DNA from: an uncultured Coriobacteriaceae bacterium
Lineage (GTDB): Bacteria; Actinomycetota; Coriobacteriia; Coriobacteriales; Coriobacteriaceae
Length of the DNA: 64,000 nucleotides
Assembly: GCA_949287085.1 (NCBI GenBank)
Contig: CASEER010000003.1
Coordinates: 28,789-92,788 of the forward strand
Direction of reading: 5' to 3'
Positions 1 through 8,469 of this stretch are shown in pieces (within the stretch, counting starts at the first letter, position 1; each line of letters opens with the position of its first letter). The notes beneath the pieces were generated by a model that had not been told where the DNA came from, did no database searches, and worked only from the letters and a program-made list of their open reading frames with translations. The translations under genes were made by a program, and so were the position numbers.

Positions 1-1186
1 CGATGGAAAGCACTCCTAAAGAAGTATCCCCCGTGAGCGATGTCACGACCGATACTAGCAGAGTTCCCATAACGCTGGCATAGCGCCCAAAGATGTCAAA
101 AAAGCCGTAGTACTCGTTGGCGTTCTCCTTGGGAATGAGCTTGCCAAAATAGCTGCGACTGAGCGCTTGAATGCCACCCTGGAACATGCCCACCACAATG
201 GCCAGGATCCAGAACTCCACCTCGGACTTAAGGAAAAACGCCGCAAAGAGCACAATGCACACGTACGCCACGACGGCGATGATGATCATGCGGAGCGTAC
301 CGTAGCGACCGGCGAGCCTGCCGTACGCAATGGCCGAGGGAAACGCTACAAACTGCGTTACGAGCAGCGCCAGGATCAGCGCGGTGGAATCAAGCCCGAG
401 CGAGGTTCCGTACGTGGTGGCCATCGAGATGACGGTGTGCACGCCGTCGATGTAGAAGAAGAACGCCATCATGTAGAGGAGGATGGCCTTGTCCTGCGCG
501 ATGCGGCGCATCGTGGCGGCCAGCCCACGAATGGTCTTGGCCACCTCGCCACCCAGGGTCTCGCCCGGCGCGAGCTCCTTGGCAAAGCGCTGCCGGTACG
601 TGCGCACGAGCGGCACGGTAAAGGCGAGCCACCAGATGCCGGTGATAACGAACGACACCTGTACGCAAAAGAGCATGTCGAGCCCGAGCGCCGCCGGACC
701 GCCCAGAATGAGCGCGATGCACACGATAAACGGCACGCAGGAGCCAATGTAGCCCCACGCGTAGCCCGAGGACGACACGGTGTCCATGCGCTCGTTGGTG
801 GTAACGTCGGGCAGCATGGCATCATAGAACGTCATGGAGCTGTTGAGGCCAATGGTGCACAGCACGTACACCACCAAAAACGGCATGGCGCCCATGGGAA
901 TGGCCTGCGCAAAGCACAGCACGAGGCCCGTTAAGAAGAACCCCAGGAAGAACTTGATCTTGTTGCCCGCGTAGTCGGCCAGCGAGCCGAGCACGGGCAT
1001 GAGGAGCGCCACCACGAGCGAGGCCACCGTCTGCGCGTTTGCCCACGCGGTCACGAGCTCCGCCGAGGACGCGCCCGTGTTGATGGCATCAAAGTAAATA
1101 GGAACGACCGACGTGTTAAACAGGACGAGCGCCGAGTTGCCCACGTCATACATGACCCAGTTACGCTCTTGCTTGGTGAACTTCAT
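1..1186 (-). CDS. MFS transporter, UMF1/Atg22-like family (C-terminus beyond window)
   Basis: An open frame runs from the ATG at 1186 leftward to the window edge without a stop, about 395 codons. The protein begins MKFTKQERNWVMYDVGNSAL, which matches the opening of UMF1/Atg22-type transporters (family knowledge: W-x-x-YDxGNSA). Hydrophobic segments follow throughout, including the one carrying LMPVLGSLADYAGNKIKFF, with the DxxG-K/R loop between helices 2 and 3 that is typical of MFS proteins. An RBS-like GAAAGGAAG lies just upstream of the ATG. The preceding gene in transcription order, the phospholipase C-like protein, ends only 36 bp away, so the two are probably co-transcribed. The substrate cannot be told from sequence. 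The family call is good; the 3' end is missing. Confidence 0.82.
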   Translation of the reverse strand, partial: MKFTKQERNWVMYDVGNSALVLFNTSVVPIYFDAINTGASSAELVTAWANAQTVASLVVALLMPVLGSLADYAGNKIKFFLGFFLTGLVLCFAQAIPMGAMPFLVVYVLCTIGLNSSMTFYDAMLPDVTTNERMDTVSSSGYAWGYIGSCVPFIVCIALILGGPAALGLDMLFCVQVSFVITGIWWLAFTVPLVRTYRQRFAKELAPGETLGGEVAKTIRGLAATMRRIAQDKAILLYMMAFFFYIDGVHTVISMATTYGTSLGLDSTALILALLVTQFVAFPSAIAYGRLAGRYGTLRMIIIAVVAYVCIVLFAAFFLKSEVEFWILAIVVGMFQGGIQALSRSYFGKLIPKENANEYYGFFDIFGRYASVMGTLLVSVVTSLTGDTSLGVLSI

Positions 1187-1222
1187 GTGCTTCCTTTCGC
1201 CGCGCGCCGCGCTGAGCCCAGG

Positions 1223-2065
1223 TCAGCGAGCTAGGCGCTCGGCAATCAATCCATCGGTGCGGTCGATAACCTCGGCAAATGTTCGCGTAAAGAACTCGTC
1301 GGTTAGCAGCCGGTAATGGTTGGGCTCGGTCGGCGTCTTGTTGGTGCGCACGATCTCGTGCGCAACGCCCACGGTCATGAGCGCCGCGCGCTCGCTAATG
1401 GCGTACTGCGGAAACGCCGCCGCGGTTGCCAGCAGGCGCGGCGTGGCGCGCGGCACCAGCTGGATAGCGAGCGTCTTGCCATAGGCGTCAAAATCCCCCT
1501 GTTTTTTGATGCGAAAATGCTCGCTGGGCACGCCGCCTATGGCATCAAGGTATTCGTTGACGCGGGTGTTCCAGATATTGTCGGCAAGCAGATGCGACCA
1601 CGCACCAAGCACCAGATCAAAGAGGGAGCGCTCAAGCTTCGACGGGTCGGCTTCAGCGTCGAGCGGGCTATCCTGGCGCGGCGGTTCGCCCACGCCTTCA
1701 AAGCGCTGCGGATAGTGCACACGGTTCACGCGGTCGACCTCGATCTTCAAGGACGACGCGGGGATGATGGCCGGAGCGGTTGAATCGTCCGCAGAGACGT
1801 ATATGCCCAGGCGCTTAGCCGCGGGCGCAACATAGGTATCCCAGAACTCCCCCTCGCGCGGCTTGGGAATAAACGCCGGCTGCGCCACATGCGTGATGCG
1901 GTAAGCGATGGGCTGCTCAATGCCCGGAACCATATAGCCTACGGGGATGTCGGGCGTCAGACACCCAAACAAGAACGCGTTGCGATCCGTCACCAAACGC
2001 GCCGTGGGGCCCGTGCGCGCAAAAAGGCGTTCGGCCTGGGCAATATGAATGTTCCAACTTGGCAC
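1223..2065 (-). CDS. Zinc-dependent phospholipase C-like family protein
   Basis: About 280 residues. The N-terminus SWNIHIAQAERLFARTGP followed by AFLFGCLTPDIPVGY is the signature of the bacterial zinc-dependent PLC/S1-P1-like helical family. The later segment GAWSHLLADNIWNTRVNEYL carries the H-x-x-x-D metal-ligand arrangement expected in a mostly helical fold. No signal peptide is visible, so it is probably cytosolic. I chose the GTG start at 2065 because GGAGG sits four bases upstream; an in-frame ATG at 2083 would add six residues with a weaker RBS. The true substrate is unknown, since most family members are annotated only by similarity. It is followed by the MFS gene in the same direction. 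Confidence 0.72.
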   Translation of the reverse strand: MPSWNIHIAQAERLFARTGPTARLVTDRNAFLFGCLTPDIPVGYMVPGIEQPIAYRITHVAQPAFIPKPREGEFWDTYVAPAAKRLGIYVSADDSTAPAIIPASSLKIEVDRVNRVHYPQRFEGVGEPPRQDSPLDAEADPSKLERSLFDLVLGAWSHLLADNIWNTRVNEYLDAIGGVPSEHFRIKKQGDFDAYGKTLAIQLVPRATPRLLATAAAFPQYAISERAALMTVGVAHEIVRTNKTPTEPNHYRLLTDEFFTRTFAEVIDRTDGLIAERLAR

Positions 2066-2233
2066 AGAGCCTCCAATCGCCATGAGCTCTTCAGTGCACC
2101 CGCTATCTGCCCGTCACCCGGCAACCCCTGCAGAGGGCTTCCAAGACCATGATAAACCCCGGCGCCGGGGCACCTGGGGCTCGCGCAAACAGGAAACGAC
2201 GCACGCGTAGGCACGCGAGCAACGGTTAGGCGC

Positions 2234-2252
2234 GAAAAACCAGGCACCCCGG
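2234..2252 (-). terminator. Likely Rho-independent terminator of pheST
   Basis: On the minus strand a short GC stem (CCGGG GTG CCTGG) is followed by TTTTT, ten bases past the pheT stop codon. The stem is only five pairs with one G-T pair, so this is moderate evidence. The remaining bases up to 2083 hold only a small GC palindrome around 2155-2171. Confidence 0.45.
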
Positions 2253-2262
2253 CGTTGCGGCG

Positions 2263-4722
2263 CTAGGAGCGGACCTCGCCGCCGGTAGCCTTGCACACCT
2301 TGGTCACGAGCTTCTGGTGCACTTTTTCTACCTCTTCCGAGGTCAAGGTGTGGTCGTCGGCGCGATACGTCAGCGCAAAGGCCATCGACTTCTTGCCCGA
2401 GCCCACGCGCTCCGCGTCGCGGTACACGTCAAAGAGGCGCACGCCGCGCAGGAGCTTGCCGCCGGCCGAATGCAGGCGACGCTCAAGGTCTTCGCAGGTC
2501 ACGTCTTCGTCAACCACAATAGCCAGGTCCATCTCGACCGCCGGATAGGACGAGAAGTCCTGGTAAGCCTGCTGGTCGCGTGCGCACGAAATCAGCGAAT
2601 CGAGGCCCAGCTCAAACGCAACGACCGGCAAGTCGATCCCGTATTCGTCGCGCACGACCGGGTGAATCTCTCCCACCCAGCCCAGCATGGTGCCGCCCGC
2701 AAGCACCTCGGCACAACGGCCCGGCTGCAGGAACGCGTAGCCCTCGCCCTCGGCCGGACGGAAGCGTACCTTCTCCACGCGCAGCTGGGCCAGCAGCTCC
2801 TCGACCACGCCCTTGCCGTCGAAGAAGCGCAGCGGCGCGTACTTCTGATTCCACGTCACGTCTCCCCACGCACCCGAGAGCACGCCGGCAAGCGAGCGGC
2901 GCTCCTTGGGCAGGCTCGCGTTCTCGCGGCCGCAGAAGAGCGTGCCCATCTCGTAGAGGTGCACGTTGGCGGTGCCATGGGCCTCGTTGTAGGCCACGGA
3001 CTGCAGCAGGCCCGGCAGCAGCGAGCGGCGCATCTCGGTCTGCTCGGCCACGAGCGGGTTCATGATGACCACCGGCAGGCCGCGGCCCTCGGTGCTCATG
3101 CGCGTCTTCTCAAGGTCGCCCGGCGCGGCAAACGAGTAGGTCGTGGTCTCGTTGAGGCCGCACGAACGCAGGATGCCGCCCATGCGACGCAGCAGGCGCT
3201 GCTCGTGGGTCAGGCCGCCGATGTGGTTCTTCGCCGCGGGAATGGTGGCCTCGATGCGGTCCATGCCCCAGAGGCGCAGGACCTCTTCGATGAGGTCGAT
3301 CTCGCGCTCCAGGTCGGGACGGAACGACGGCGGCACAACGCAGAACGTGCCCGCCGTAGCGCCCTGAGAAACCGCGCAGCCCAGGCGCATGAGGGCGCGC
3401 TCAATAAAGGTCGGGTCGATGGCCGCGCCGCAGATCAGGTTCACGCGCTCCTGGCGCAGCGTGAGCTCGGGCTGCGTCTTGGGCGCAGGATACAGGTCCA
3501 CGTAGCCGGGCGCCACCTCGCCGCCGGCAAGCTCCTCAATAAGCGCCGCAGTGATGTTGGCCACGTCCACGCAGCCCGTCTCGTCCACCTGGCGCTCAAA
3601 GCGAATCGACGCCTCGGAGATCAGCTGTAGGTCGCGGCTCGTGTGCGAGGTGCGGCCCGCGTTAAAGCAAGCACTCTCAATGAGCACGTCGCGCGTGTCG
3701 TCCTCGATCTCGGAATCCATGCCGCCCATCACGCCGGCCAGCGCAACCGGGCGCTCGCCGTCGGTAATAAGGCCCATGCCCTCGTCGAGCGTGCGCTCAA
3801 CGCCATCGAGCGTCTGAAAGACCTCGCCCTCGTGGGCAGCGCGCACCACCACGCGGCGGTGGCCGTCACGCTCGACAAAGGTATCCAGGTCAAAGGCGTG
3901 CAGCGGCTGGCCGGTGAGCATCATGACGTAGTTGGTAATGTCCACGATATTGTTGATGGAGCGCACGCCGGCGGCGGCCAGGCGCTCGACCATCCATGCA
4001 GGCGAGGGGCCCACCTTCACGTTGCGCACGATGCGCGCCACGTACCGGCTGCACAGCCCCTCGTCAGCGATGGCAAGCGAGACCTCGTCGGCCGTGGGGC
4101 GTCCGACCTCCTGCTTGATGGCGGGTAGCTCGATATGCGTGTCGCGGTCAAAAATCGCGCCGACCTCGCGCGCCACGCCCACCATGGAGAGACAATCCGG
4201 ACGGTTGGGCGTGATCTCACAGTCGAGCACGGTGTCCGACGTGCCACGATACTCGGCAAACGGCATGCCCACCGGCGCGTCCTCGGGCAGGATCATGATG
4301 CCCGAGTGGTCGCCCGAGAGCCCCAGCTCGCGGGCCGAGCAGTTCATGCCGCAGGACACCACGCCGCGCAGCTTGCTCTTCTTGATCTTGACGCCGCCCG
4401 GGAGCTCCGCCCCCACGAGTGCGGTCACAATATGGTCGCCCTGCTCGAAGTTCTGGGCGCCGCACACAACCTGCAGCGGCGCGGGCTCGCCATCCTCGCC
4501 CAGGTTGAAGCGGCCCACATCGACCATCGTGATCCACATGTGGTCGGAATCCGGGTGTGGCTCTTTGGACACGATCTGGCCCGTGACCACGTGGTCAAAG
4601 GTCTCGCCCACTGTGTCGATGGCCTCGACCTCGGTGCCCGTGCGAATGAATTCACGGCTGAGCTCGTCCGGCGACTCCGGCACGTCAATGAGCTTCTGCA
4701 GCCAGTTATATGAAACCTTCAT
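2263..4722 (-). CDS. pheT: Phenylalanine--tRNA ligase beta subunit
   Basis: 819 residues, the usual length for bacterial PheT. It begins MKVSYNWLQKLIDVPESPDE, typical of the family. The N-terminal EMAP-like tRNA-binding domain spans about residues 40-160 (HPDSDHMWITMVDVG, then VVCGAQNF and SCGMNCSARELGLSGDHSGI). The B3/4 editing domain, B5 domain and core domain follow, and a C-terminal ferredoxin-fold anticodon-binding domain closes the protein (FSSYPAVEMDLAIVVDEDV to the end). With PheS it forms the alpha2beta2 enzyme that charges tRNA-Phe. The start is supported by AGGAG six bases upstream. It lies 66 bp downstream of pheS and should be co-transcribed under the upstream T-box. Confidence 0.97.
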   Translation of the reverse strand: MKVSYNWLQKLIDVPESPDELSREFIRTGTEVEAIDTVGETFDHVVTGQIVSKEPHPDSDHMWITMVDVGRFNLGEDGEPAPLQVVCGAQNFEQGDHIVTALVGAELPGGVKIKKSKLRGVVSCGMNCSARELGLSGDHSGIMILPEDAPVGMPFAEYRGTSDTVLDCEITPNRPDCLSMVGVAREVGAIFDRDTHIELPAIKQEVGRPTADEVSLAIADEGLCSRYVARIVRNVKVGPSPAWMVERLAAAGVRSINNIVDITNYVMMLTGQPLHAFDLDTFVERDGHRRVVVRAAHEGEVFQTLDGVERTLDEGMGLITDGERPVALAGVMGGMDSEIEDDTRDVLIESACFNAGRTSHTSRDLQLISEASIRFERQVDETGCVDVANITAALIEELAGGEVAPGYVDLYPAPKTQPELTLRQERVNLICGAAIDPTFIERALMRLGCAVSQGATAGTFCVVPPSFRPDLEREIDLIEEVLRLWGMDRIEATIPAAKNHIGGLTHEQRLLRRMGGILRSCGLNETTTYSFAAPGDLEKTRMSTEGRGLPVVIMNPLVAEQTEMRRSLLPGLLQSVAYNEAHGTANVHLYEMGTLFCGRENASLPKERRSLAGVLSGAWGDVTWNQKYAPLRFFDGKGVVEELLAQLRVEKVRFRPAEGEGYAFLQPGRCAEVLAGGTMLGWVGEIHPVVRDEYGIDLPVVAFELGLDSLISCARDQQAYQDFSSYPAVEMDLAIVVDEDVTCEDLERRLHSAGGKLLRGVRLFDVYRDAERVGSGKKSMAFALTYRADDHTLTSEEVEKVHQKLVTKVCKATGGEVRS

Positions 4723-4788
4723 CTCTATCTCCTAAACGGTTCATCCAAGCTCTGTTCCTGCCCCATTGCCAGGCATCCGGGGCGCTTG

Positions 4789-5865
4789 CTAGAACTGCTC
4801 CAAGAAACGCATGTCGCCGGTCATCAGCGTGCGCAGGTCGGGCAGGTCGTAACGCAGCGCTGCGACGCGCTCCACGCCGATGCCAAACGCAAAGCCGGTG
4901 TAGCGCTCCGGGTCAACGCCGCAGTTAATGAGCACGTTAGGATCGATCATGCCGCAGCCCAGAATCTCAATCCAGCCGCTGTGCTTGCAGAAGCTGCAGC
5001 CCTTGCCGCCGCACACGTGACACGACACATCGAGCTCGCAGCTGGGCTCGGTGAAGGGGAAGAAGTGCGGGCGGTAGCGTGTCTGGCGGTCCTTGCCAAA
5101 CATGGCGCGCGCAAAGTAGTCAAGCGTGCCCTTGAGGTCGCCAAACGTGATGCCCTCGTCCACTACAATGCCCTCGACCTGGTTGAACTGCGGCAGGTGG
5201 CAGGCGTCGGCGGTGTCCGGACGGTACACGGTGCCGGGCACGATGGCATAGATGGGCGGCTGCTGGTGCTCCATGATGTGAACCTGCGCGCCCGAGGTCT
5301 GCGTGCGCAGGAGCACGTCGGACTCGCCATGCGCGTGCTCCTCAGGGTGCGCCACGGAGCCGGGCGCGTTGTCGACCACGTAGAACGTATCGCGCGCGGA
5401 GCGGCTCGGATGGTCCATGGGCGCATTGAGCGCGGTGAAGTTATAGTACGAGGTCTCGACCTGCGGACCGCTCTCCACGGTGTAGCCGATGCCGCAGAAC
5501 ACGTCCTCGATCTCTTCCTTGATCTGGTTGATGAGGTGCTGGTGGCCGATCGTGGGGCGCGCGCCGGGCAGCGTGACATCCACAGCCTCGGTTGCCATGA
5601 GCTCGCTCATGACCTGGCGCTTGAGGTCGCCGGCTGCGCGCTCGATGAGCGACTCGGCCATGCGACGCAGCTCGTTGGCGCGCTTGCCCAGCACGGGGCG
5701 CTCCTCCGGCGCCACCTTGCCCATCATGTGCATGACCTGCGTAATCTCGCCCTTGCGGCCGAGCAGCGCCACGCGGGCCTCTTCAAGCTTTTTGGCATCC
5801 GTCGCGGCGGCGATCATGCCCTGGGCGCGCTCTTGCAACGCGTCAAGATCGTCAATGAGACTCAT
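4789..5865 (-). CDS. pheS: Phenylalanine--tRNA ligase alpha subunit
   Basis: 358 residues from the ATG at 5865 (MSLIDDLDALQERAQG), with GGAAGGAAG just upstream; an in-frame upstream ATG at 5898 lacks support. The N-terminal coiled-coil region covers residues 1-85 and is followed by the class II catalytic core. Visible class II motifs include HPSRSARDTFYV, the region QVHIMEHQQPPIYAIVPG, and the C-terminal GFAFGIGVERVAALRYDLPD (motif 3, with the ATP-binding arginine). FPFTEPSCELDVSC fits the phenylalanine pocket. A GGKGCSFCKHSGWIEILG segment is the usual PheS loop. First gene of the pheST operon, downstream of the T-box terminator. Confidence 0.97.
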   Translation of the reverse strand: MSLIDDLDALQERAQGMIAAATDAKKLEEARVALLGRKGEITQVMHMMGKVAPEERPVLGKRANELRRMAESLIERAAGDLKRQVMSELMATEAVDVTLPGARPTIGHQHLINQIKEEIEDVFCGIGYTVESGPQVETSYYNFTALNAPMDHPSRSARDTFYVVDNAPGSVAHPEEHAHGESDVLLRTQTSGAQVHIMEHQQPPIYAIVPGTVYRPDTADACHLPQFNQVEGIVVDEGITFGDLKGTLDYFARAMFGKDRQTRYRPHFFPFTEPSCELDVSCHVCGGKGCSFCKHSGWIEILGCGMIDPNVLINCGVDPERYTGFAFGIGVERVAALRYDLPDLRTLMTGDMRFLEQF

Positions 5866-5904
5866 GTGCTTCCTTCCTGTCGATGCGCCGCGCGGCACCG
5901 TCGC

Positions 5905-6243
5905 GCGACAAAAAATCCGTCCCTGAGCTGCTTGCTCAAGGACGGATGCAATTCCGCGGTACCACCTTGGTTGGCTGCGGGATGTCTGCCCCGCATACCC
6001 TCTTTGGCCTGATGTCGCCCAGGCGGCGGCTTCCCTACTCAGCTCGTTGAGACAACGGTGCCGGGCTTGTTTGCCCCGTTTGCTGCCCCGGCGACGGACA
6101 CGAGACCCCGGCGCCGTTATGCCGTTCAGGTTGCTGCTCGGGAGTGAACTCGGAGCCTCATCGCAACGGGTGGGCTTTCAGCCGGTGACCCTCCCTCTCT
6201 GAGCCGCGACACGCGAGGCGCCAACCTCTCCGTCAACGCATTG
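5905..6243 (-). promoter_or_regulatory. T-box riboswitch leader controlling pheST (tRNA-Phe sensing)
   Basis: Reading the minus strand, the leader contains the hallmark T-box AAGGTGGTACCGCGG at 5954-5968. Stem I starts with GAGAGGTTGG, and CCGGCTGAAAGCCCACC is a stem I element. The AGTAGGG linker lies near 6020, and an intrinsic terminator closes the leader. The sequence GAG-TTC-AC at 6144-6151 offers TTC (6146-6148) as the specifier codon, matching the phenylalanine enzyme downstream. Mechanism from family knowledge: uncharged tRNA pairs with the specifier and the T-box bulge, stabilising antitermination. The specifier position is inferred without a folded model. The bases between 6250 and 6504 hold a possible -10 for this leader (TATCAT at 6250-6255) and GC-rich sequence without a gene. 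Confidence 0.9.
5910..5947 (-). terminator. T-box regulated terminator hairpin upstream of pheS
   Basis: Minus-strand stem ATCCGTCC...GAGC pairing with GCTC...GGACGGAT, followed by TTTTTT, 45 bases before the pheS start. It lies immediately 3' of the T-box sequence, so the antiterminator can form at its expense when uncharged tRNA-Phe binds. Confidence 0.88.
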
Positions 6244-6504
6244 GCCGCTATGATAGCACATTGCGGGCAACGCGCGGCATTACATGGGAAAAAGCCTAGC
6301 GGGTGCGGCGGTCTCGACATTCGGGCGCAACGGCTCTGGCGCGGGCGCGGCGGGTGCGGCGGCCTTGGTGCGCGGGCGCGGCGCGGCGGGCCTCAATGTT
6401 GCAATGCTTGGCCTCCAAATCCCTGAACTTGTGCAACACTGTGCGGTATGCGCCATCGTCGGAGCACGCCACGCGGCGACACCCCCCCTGCGAAAGGAGA
6501 ACGC

Positions 6505-8013
6505 ATGTCTACCAAAACGGCAGTATCCCAGCTTAGGCGTCTAGAGCGCGACCTGTGGATGCGCACCTACCTCATGGGCATCTTGGAGTTTGACGGCGAG
6601 ACGCAGGCGCCGCCCAAGGGGGCAGCAGCCCGCGCCGAGGCCATGGGCGCGCTTGCCGGCGAGTACCACGAGGCGCTCACGAGCACCGAAGCGCAGGAGC
6701 TCGTAGCGCTGCTGCAAGAAGCCGCCGCGAACGGTGAGCTAGACGAGCCAGCAGCCACCGAGCTCCGTGTGCTCGCGCGCGAGCAACACGAAGCCGTGGC
6801 CATTCCCACGGAAGAAGCCGCCGCGTGGTCGCAGCTTACGAGCGAGGCGAACGCTGTCTGGCACCAGGCAAAACTCGCCAACGATTGGGCCGCGTTTGAG
6901 CCGTACGTTGACCGCATTCTCAAGACGCTCAAGCGCCATGCCGCCTATATTGACCCCACGCGCGACCCCTACGACGTATGGCTTGACCAATACGAGCGCG
7001 GCATGGACGCCGCCGCCTACGACCGCTTCTTTGCGCAGGTCAAGGCCACGGTGGTGCCGCTCGTTCACGAAATTGGCACCCGCCCGCAGCCCGAGGCGAG
7101 CTTTCTTTCCGCCCGCGTGCCCGAGGCCGTGCAACTTGATATTGCGCGCGAGCTCATGGACGTGGTGGGGCTTGATCCCCAGGCGAGCGTCCTCGCGTGC
7201 GTCGAGCATCCCTTCACCAACGGCATGGCACCCGGCGACGTGCGCATTACCACGCACATATATGAAAACAACCTGCTGAGCAACGTGTTTTCGGTTATCC
7301 ACGAGGCCGGTCACGCCATCTACGAGCAAAACGTTGACCCTGTGTACGCGTACACCGTGCTGGGCACCGGCTCGACCATGGGCATTCACGAGAGCCAGTC
7401 GCGCTTCTTCGAGAACATCGTGGGTCGCTCGCGCGCGTTTATGGATCCGCTGCTTGCGGTGCTGCGTCGCCACGCGCCCGAGGTCTACGGCAACGTTTCT
7501 GCCGACCAGCTCTACCGCGCGGCAAACATTGCCCTGCCGCAACTCATACGCACCGAGGCCGACGAGCTCACCTACCCCTTGCACATCATGATCCGCTACG
7601 ACATCGAGCGCATGCTTTTTGCGGGCGAAGCCACCGCACACGACATCCCCGCGTTGTGGAACAAGTACACCAAGGAATACCTGGGGCTTGAGGTGCCCAC
7701 CGACACCGTTGGGTGCTTGCAGGACACGCATTGGTCGGGCGGCAGCTTTGGGTACTTCCCGAGCTATGCGCTTGGCAGCGCATACGGCGCGCAGATGGCG
7801 CCCGCCATGGCCGCAGACGGGGTGGACCTGGATGCCGCCTGTGCGGCGGGCGATCTTGAACCGGTGCGCGGCTGGCTACGCGAGAAGATCTGGCGTTGGG
7901 GCGCCGGCAAGGACGCACCCGAGCTTATCCAAGGCGCGTGCGGCGCACCGTTTGACGCCACGTTCTACTGCGACTACCTGCACCACAAATTCAGCGATCT
8001 GTACGGGCTGTAA
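6505..8013 (+). CDS. Carboxypeptidase Taq-type metallocarboxypeptidase (peptidase family M32)
   Basis: 502 residues from the ATG at 6505, chosen for AAAGGAG eight bases upstream rather than the earlier ATG at 6448. The zinc-binding HExxH motif is clear in VIHEAGHAIYEQ at about residue 270, and the downstream ESQSRFFENIVGRS supplies the third ligand (HESQSR, an M32 hallmark). GTGSTMGIHESQ and the C-terminal HWSGGSFGYFPSYALGSAYGAQ are further family blocks. The length fits the family (about 500). Cytosolic, without a signal peptide; it removes C-terminal residues from peptides and may act downstream of peptide import. It appears monocistronic, since the next gene is on the opposite strand. Confidence 0.95.
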   Translation: MSTKTAVSQLRRLERDLWMRTYLMGILEFDGETQAPPKGAAARAEAMGALAGEYHEALTSTEAQELVALLQEAAANGELDEPAATELRVLAREQHEAVAIPTEEAAAWSQLTSEANAVWHQAKLANDWAAFEPYVDRILKTLKRHAAYIDPTRDPYDVWLDQYERGMDAAAYDRFFAQVKATVVPLVHEIGTRPQPEASFLSARVPEAVQLDIARELMDVVGLDPQASVLACVEHPFTNGMAPGDVRITTHIYENNLLSNVFSVIHEAGHAIYEQNVDPVYAYTVLGTGSTMGIHESQSRFFENIVGRSRAFMDPLLAVLRRHAPEVYGNVSADQLYRAANIALPQLIRTEADELTYPLHIMIRYDIERMLFAGEATAHDIPALWNKYTKEYLGLEVPTDTVGCLQDTHWSGGSFGYFPSYALGSAYGAQMAPAMAADGVDLDAACAAGDLEPVRGWLREKIWRWGAGKDAPELIQGACGAPFDATFYCDYLHHKFSDLYGL

Positions 8014-8197
8014 GCGCGGGGCGTCAGCAGCAGCAACGGCAGCATTCCAACGGAAGTGCGCCGTTATCATAAGCGCAGCAACCGCCACGCGCTGCATGCC
8101 CAGGCTCACGCCGCTGAACGAACTCGACGCGCTACAGGGCTATGCCAACGCAGAGATCCCTTCGGCGCGTGCCGCGGTTTCAGCGACATGCACTGCT

Positions 8198-8371
8198 CTC
8201 AGATGGCCAAAAATTGCAGTGCTAGGTTTTTTTACTTGGAGTTTCATGGTGCGGTTTCGGCACCGCGCAGGTAGCGGGCTATGCACGGGGCCTTATACCA
8301 GCCCCGTGGCGAAACCGCACCAGCATACGCGAGAAGAAAAAACCTAGTACTGAAATTTTTGGCCATCTGAG
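8198..8371. repeat. 174-bp element with 35-bp terminal inverted repeats (MITE-like)
   Basis: The left end begins CTCAGATGGCCAAAAATTGC and the reverse complement of the right end begins CTCAGATGGCCAAAAATTTC. About 33 of 35 terminal bases match, each arm ending in a run of T (or A). An inner inverted pair, TGGTGCGGTTTCG and CGAAACCGCACCA, makes the whole unit an imperfect palindrome. There is no ORF of note and no clear target duplication. It lies in a 456-bp gap between convergent genes; the bases before it (8014-8197) show no gene I can support. It could be a non-autonomous mobile element or a large RNA hairpin. Confidence 0.8.
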
Positions 8372-8389
8372 CGCGCGCCAGACTAAAAG

Positions 8390-8424
8390 AGCCGCGAAGA
8401 GCACATTGCCCTTCGCGGCTTTTT
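8390..8424. terminator. Bidirectional Rho-independent terminator
   Basis: Perfect stem AGCCGCGAAG / CTTCGCGGCT with an 11-base loop. TTTTT follows on the plus strand and CTTTT on the minus strand. It lies between the convergent M32 peptidase and cstA genes and can serve both. Confidence 0.85.
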
Positions 8425-8469
8425 GAATGATAAAACCTATCTGAGCGGTTTCATCAATGCAAACGGGCG

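Noticed and set aside
2084..2262. Possible tRNA in the gap between pheT and the phospholipase-like gene
   Set aside because: I found no T-loop GGTTCGA-type sequence with matching acceptor stem; only GC hairpins are present.
2317..3630. Long plus-strand open frame of over 400 codons across the pheT region
   Set aside because: It is antisense to pheT, which has full family conservation; the composition (His/Arg/Ala-rich) is typical of a shadow frame in GC-rich DNA.
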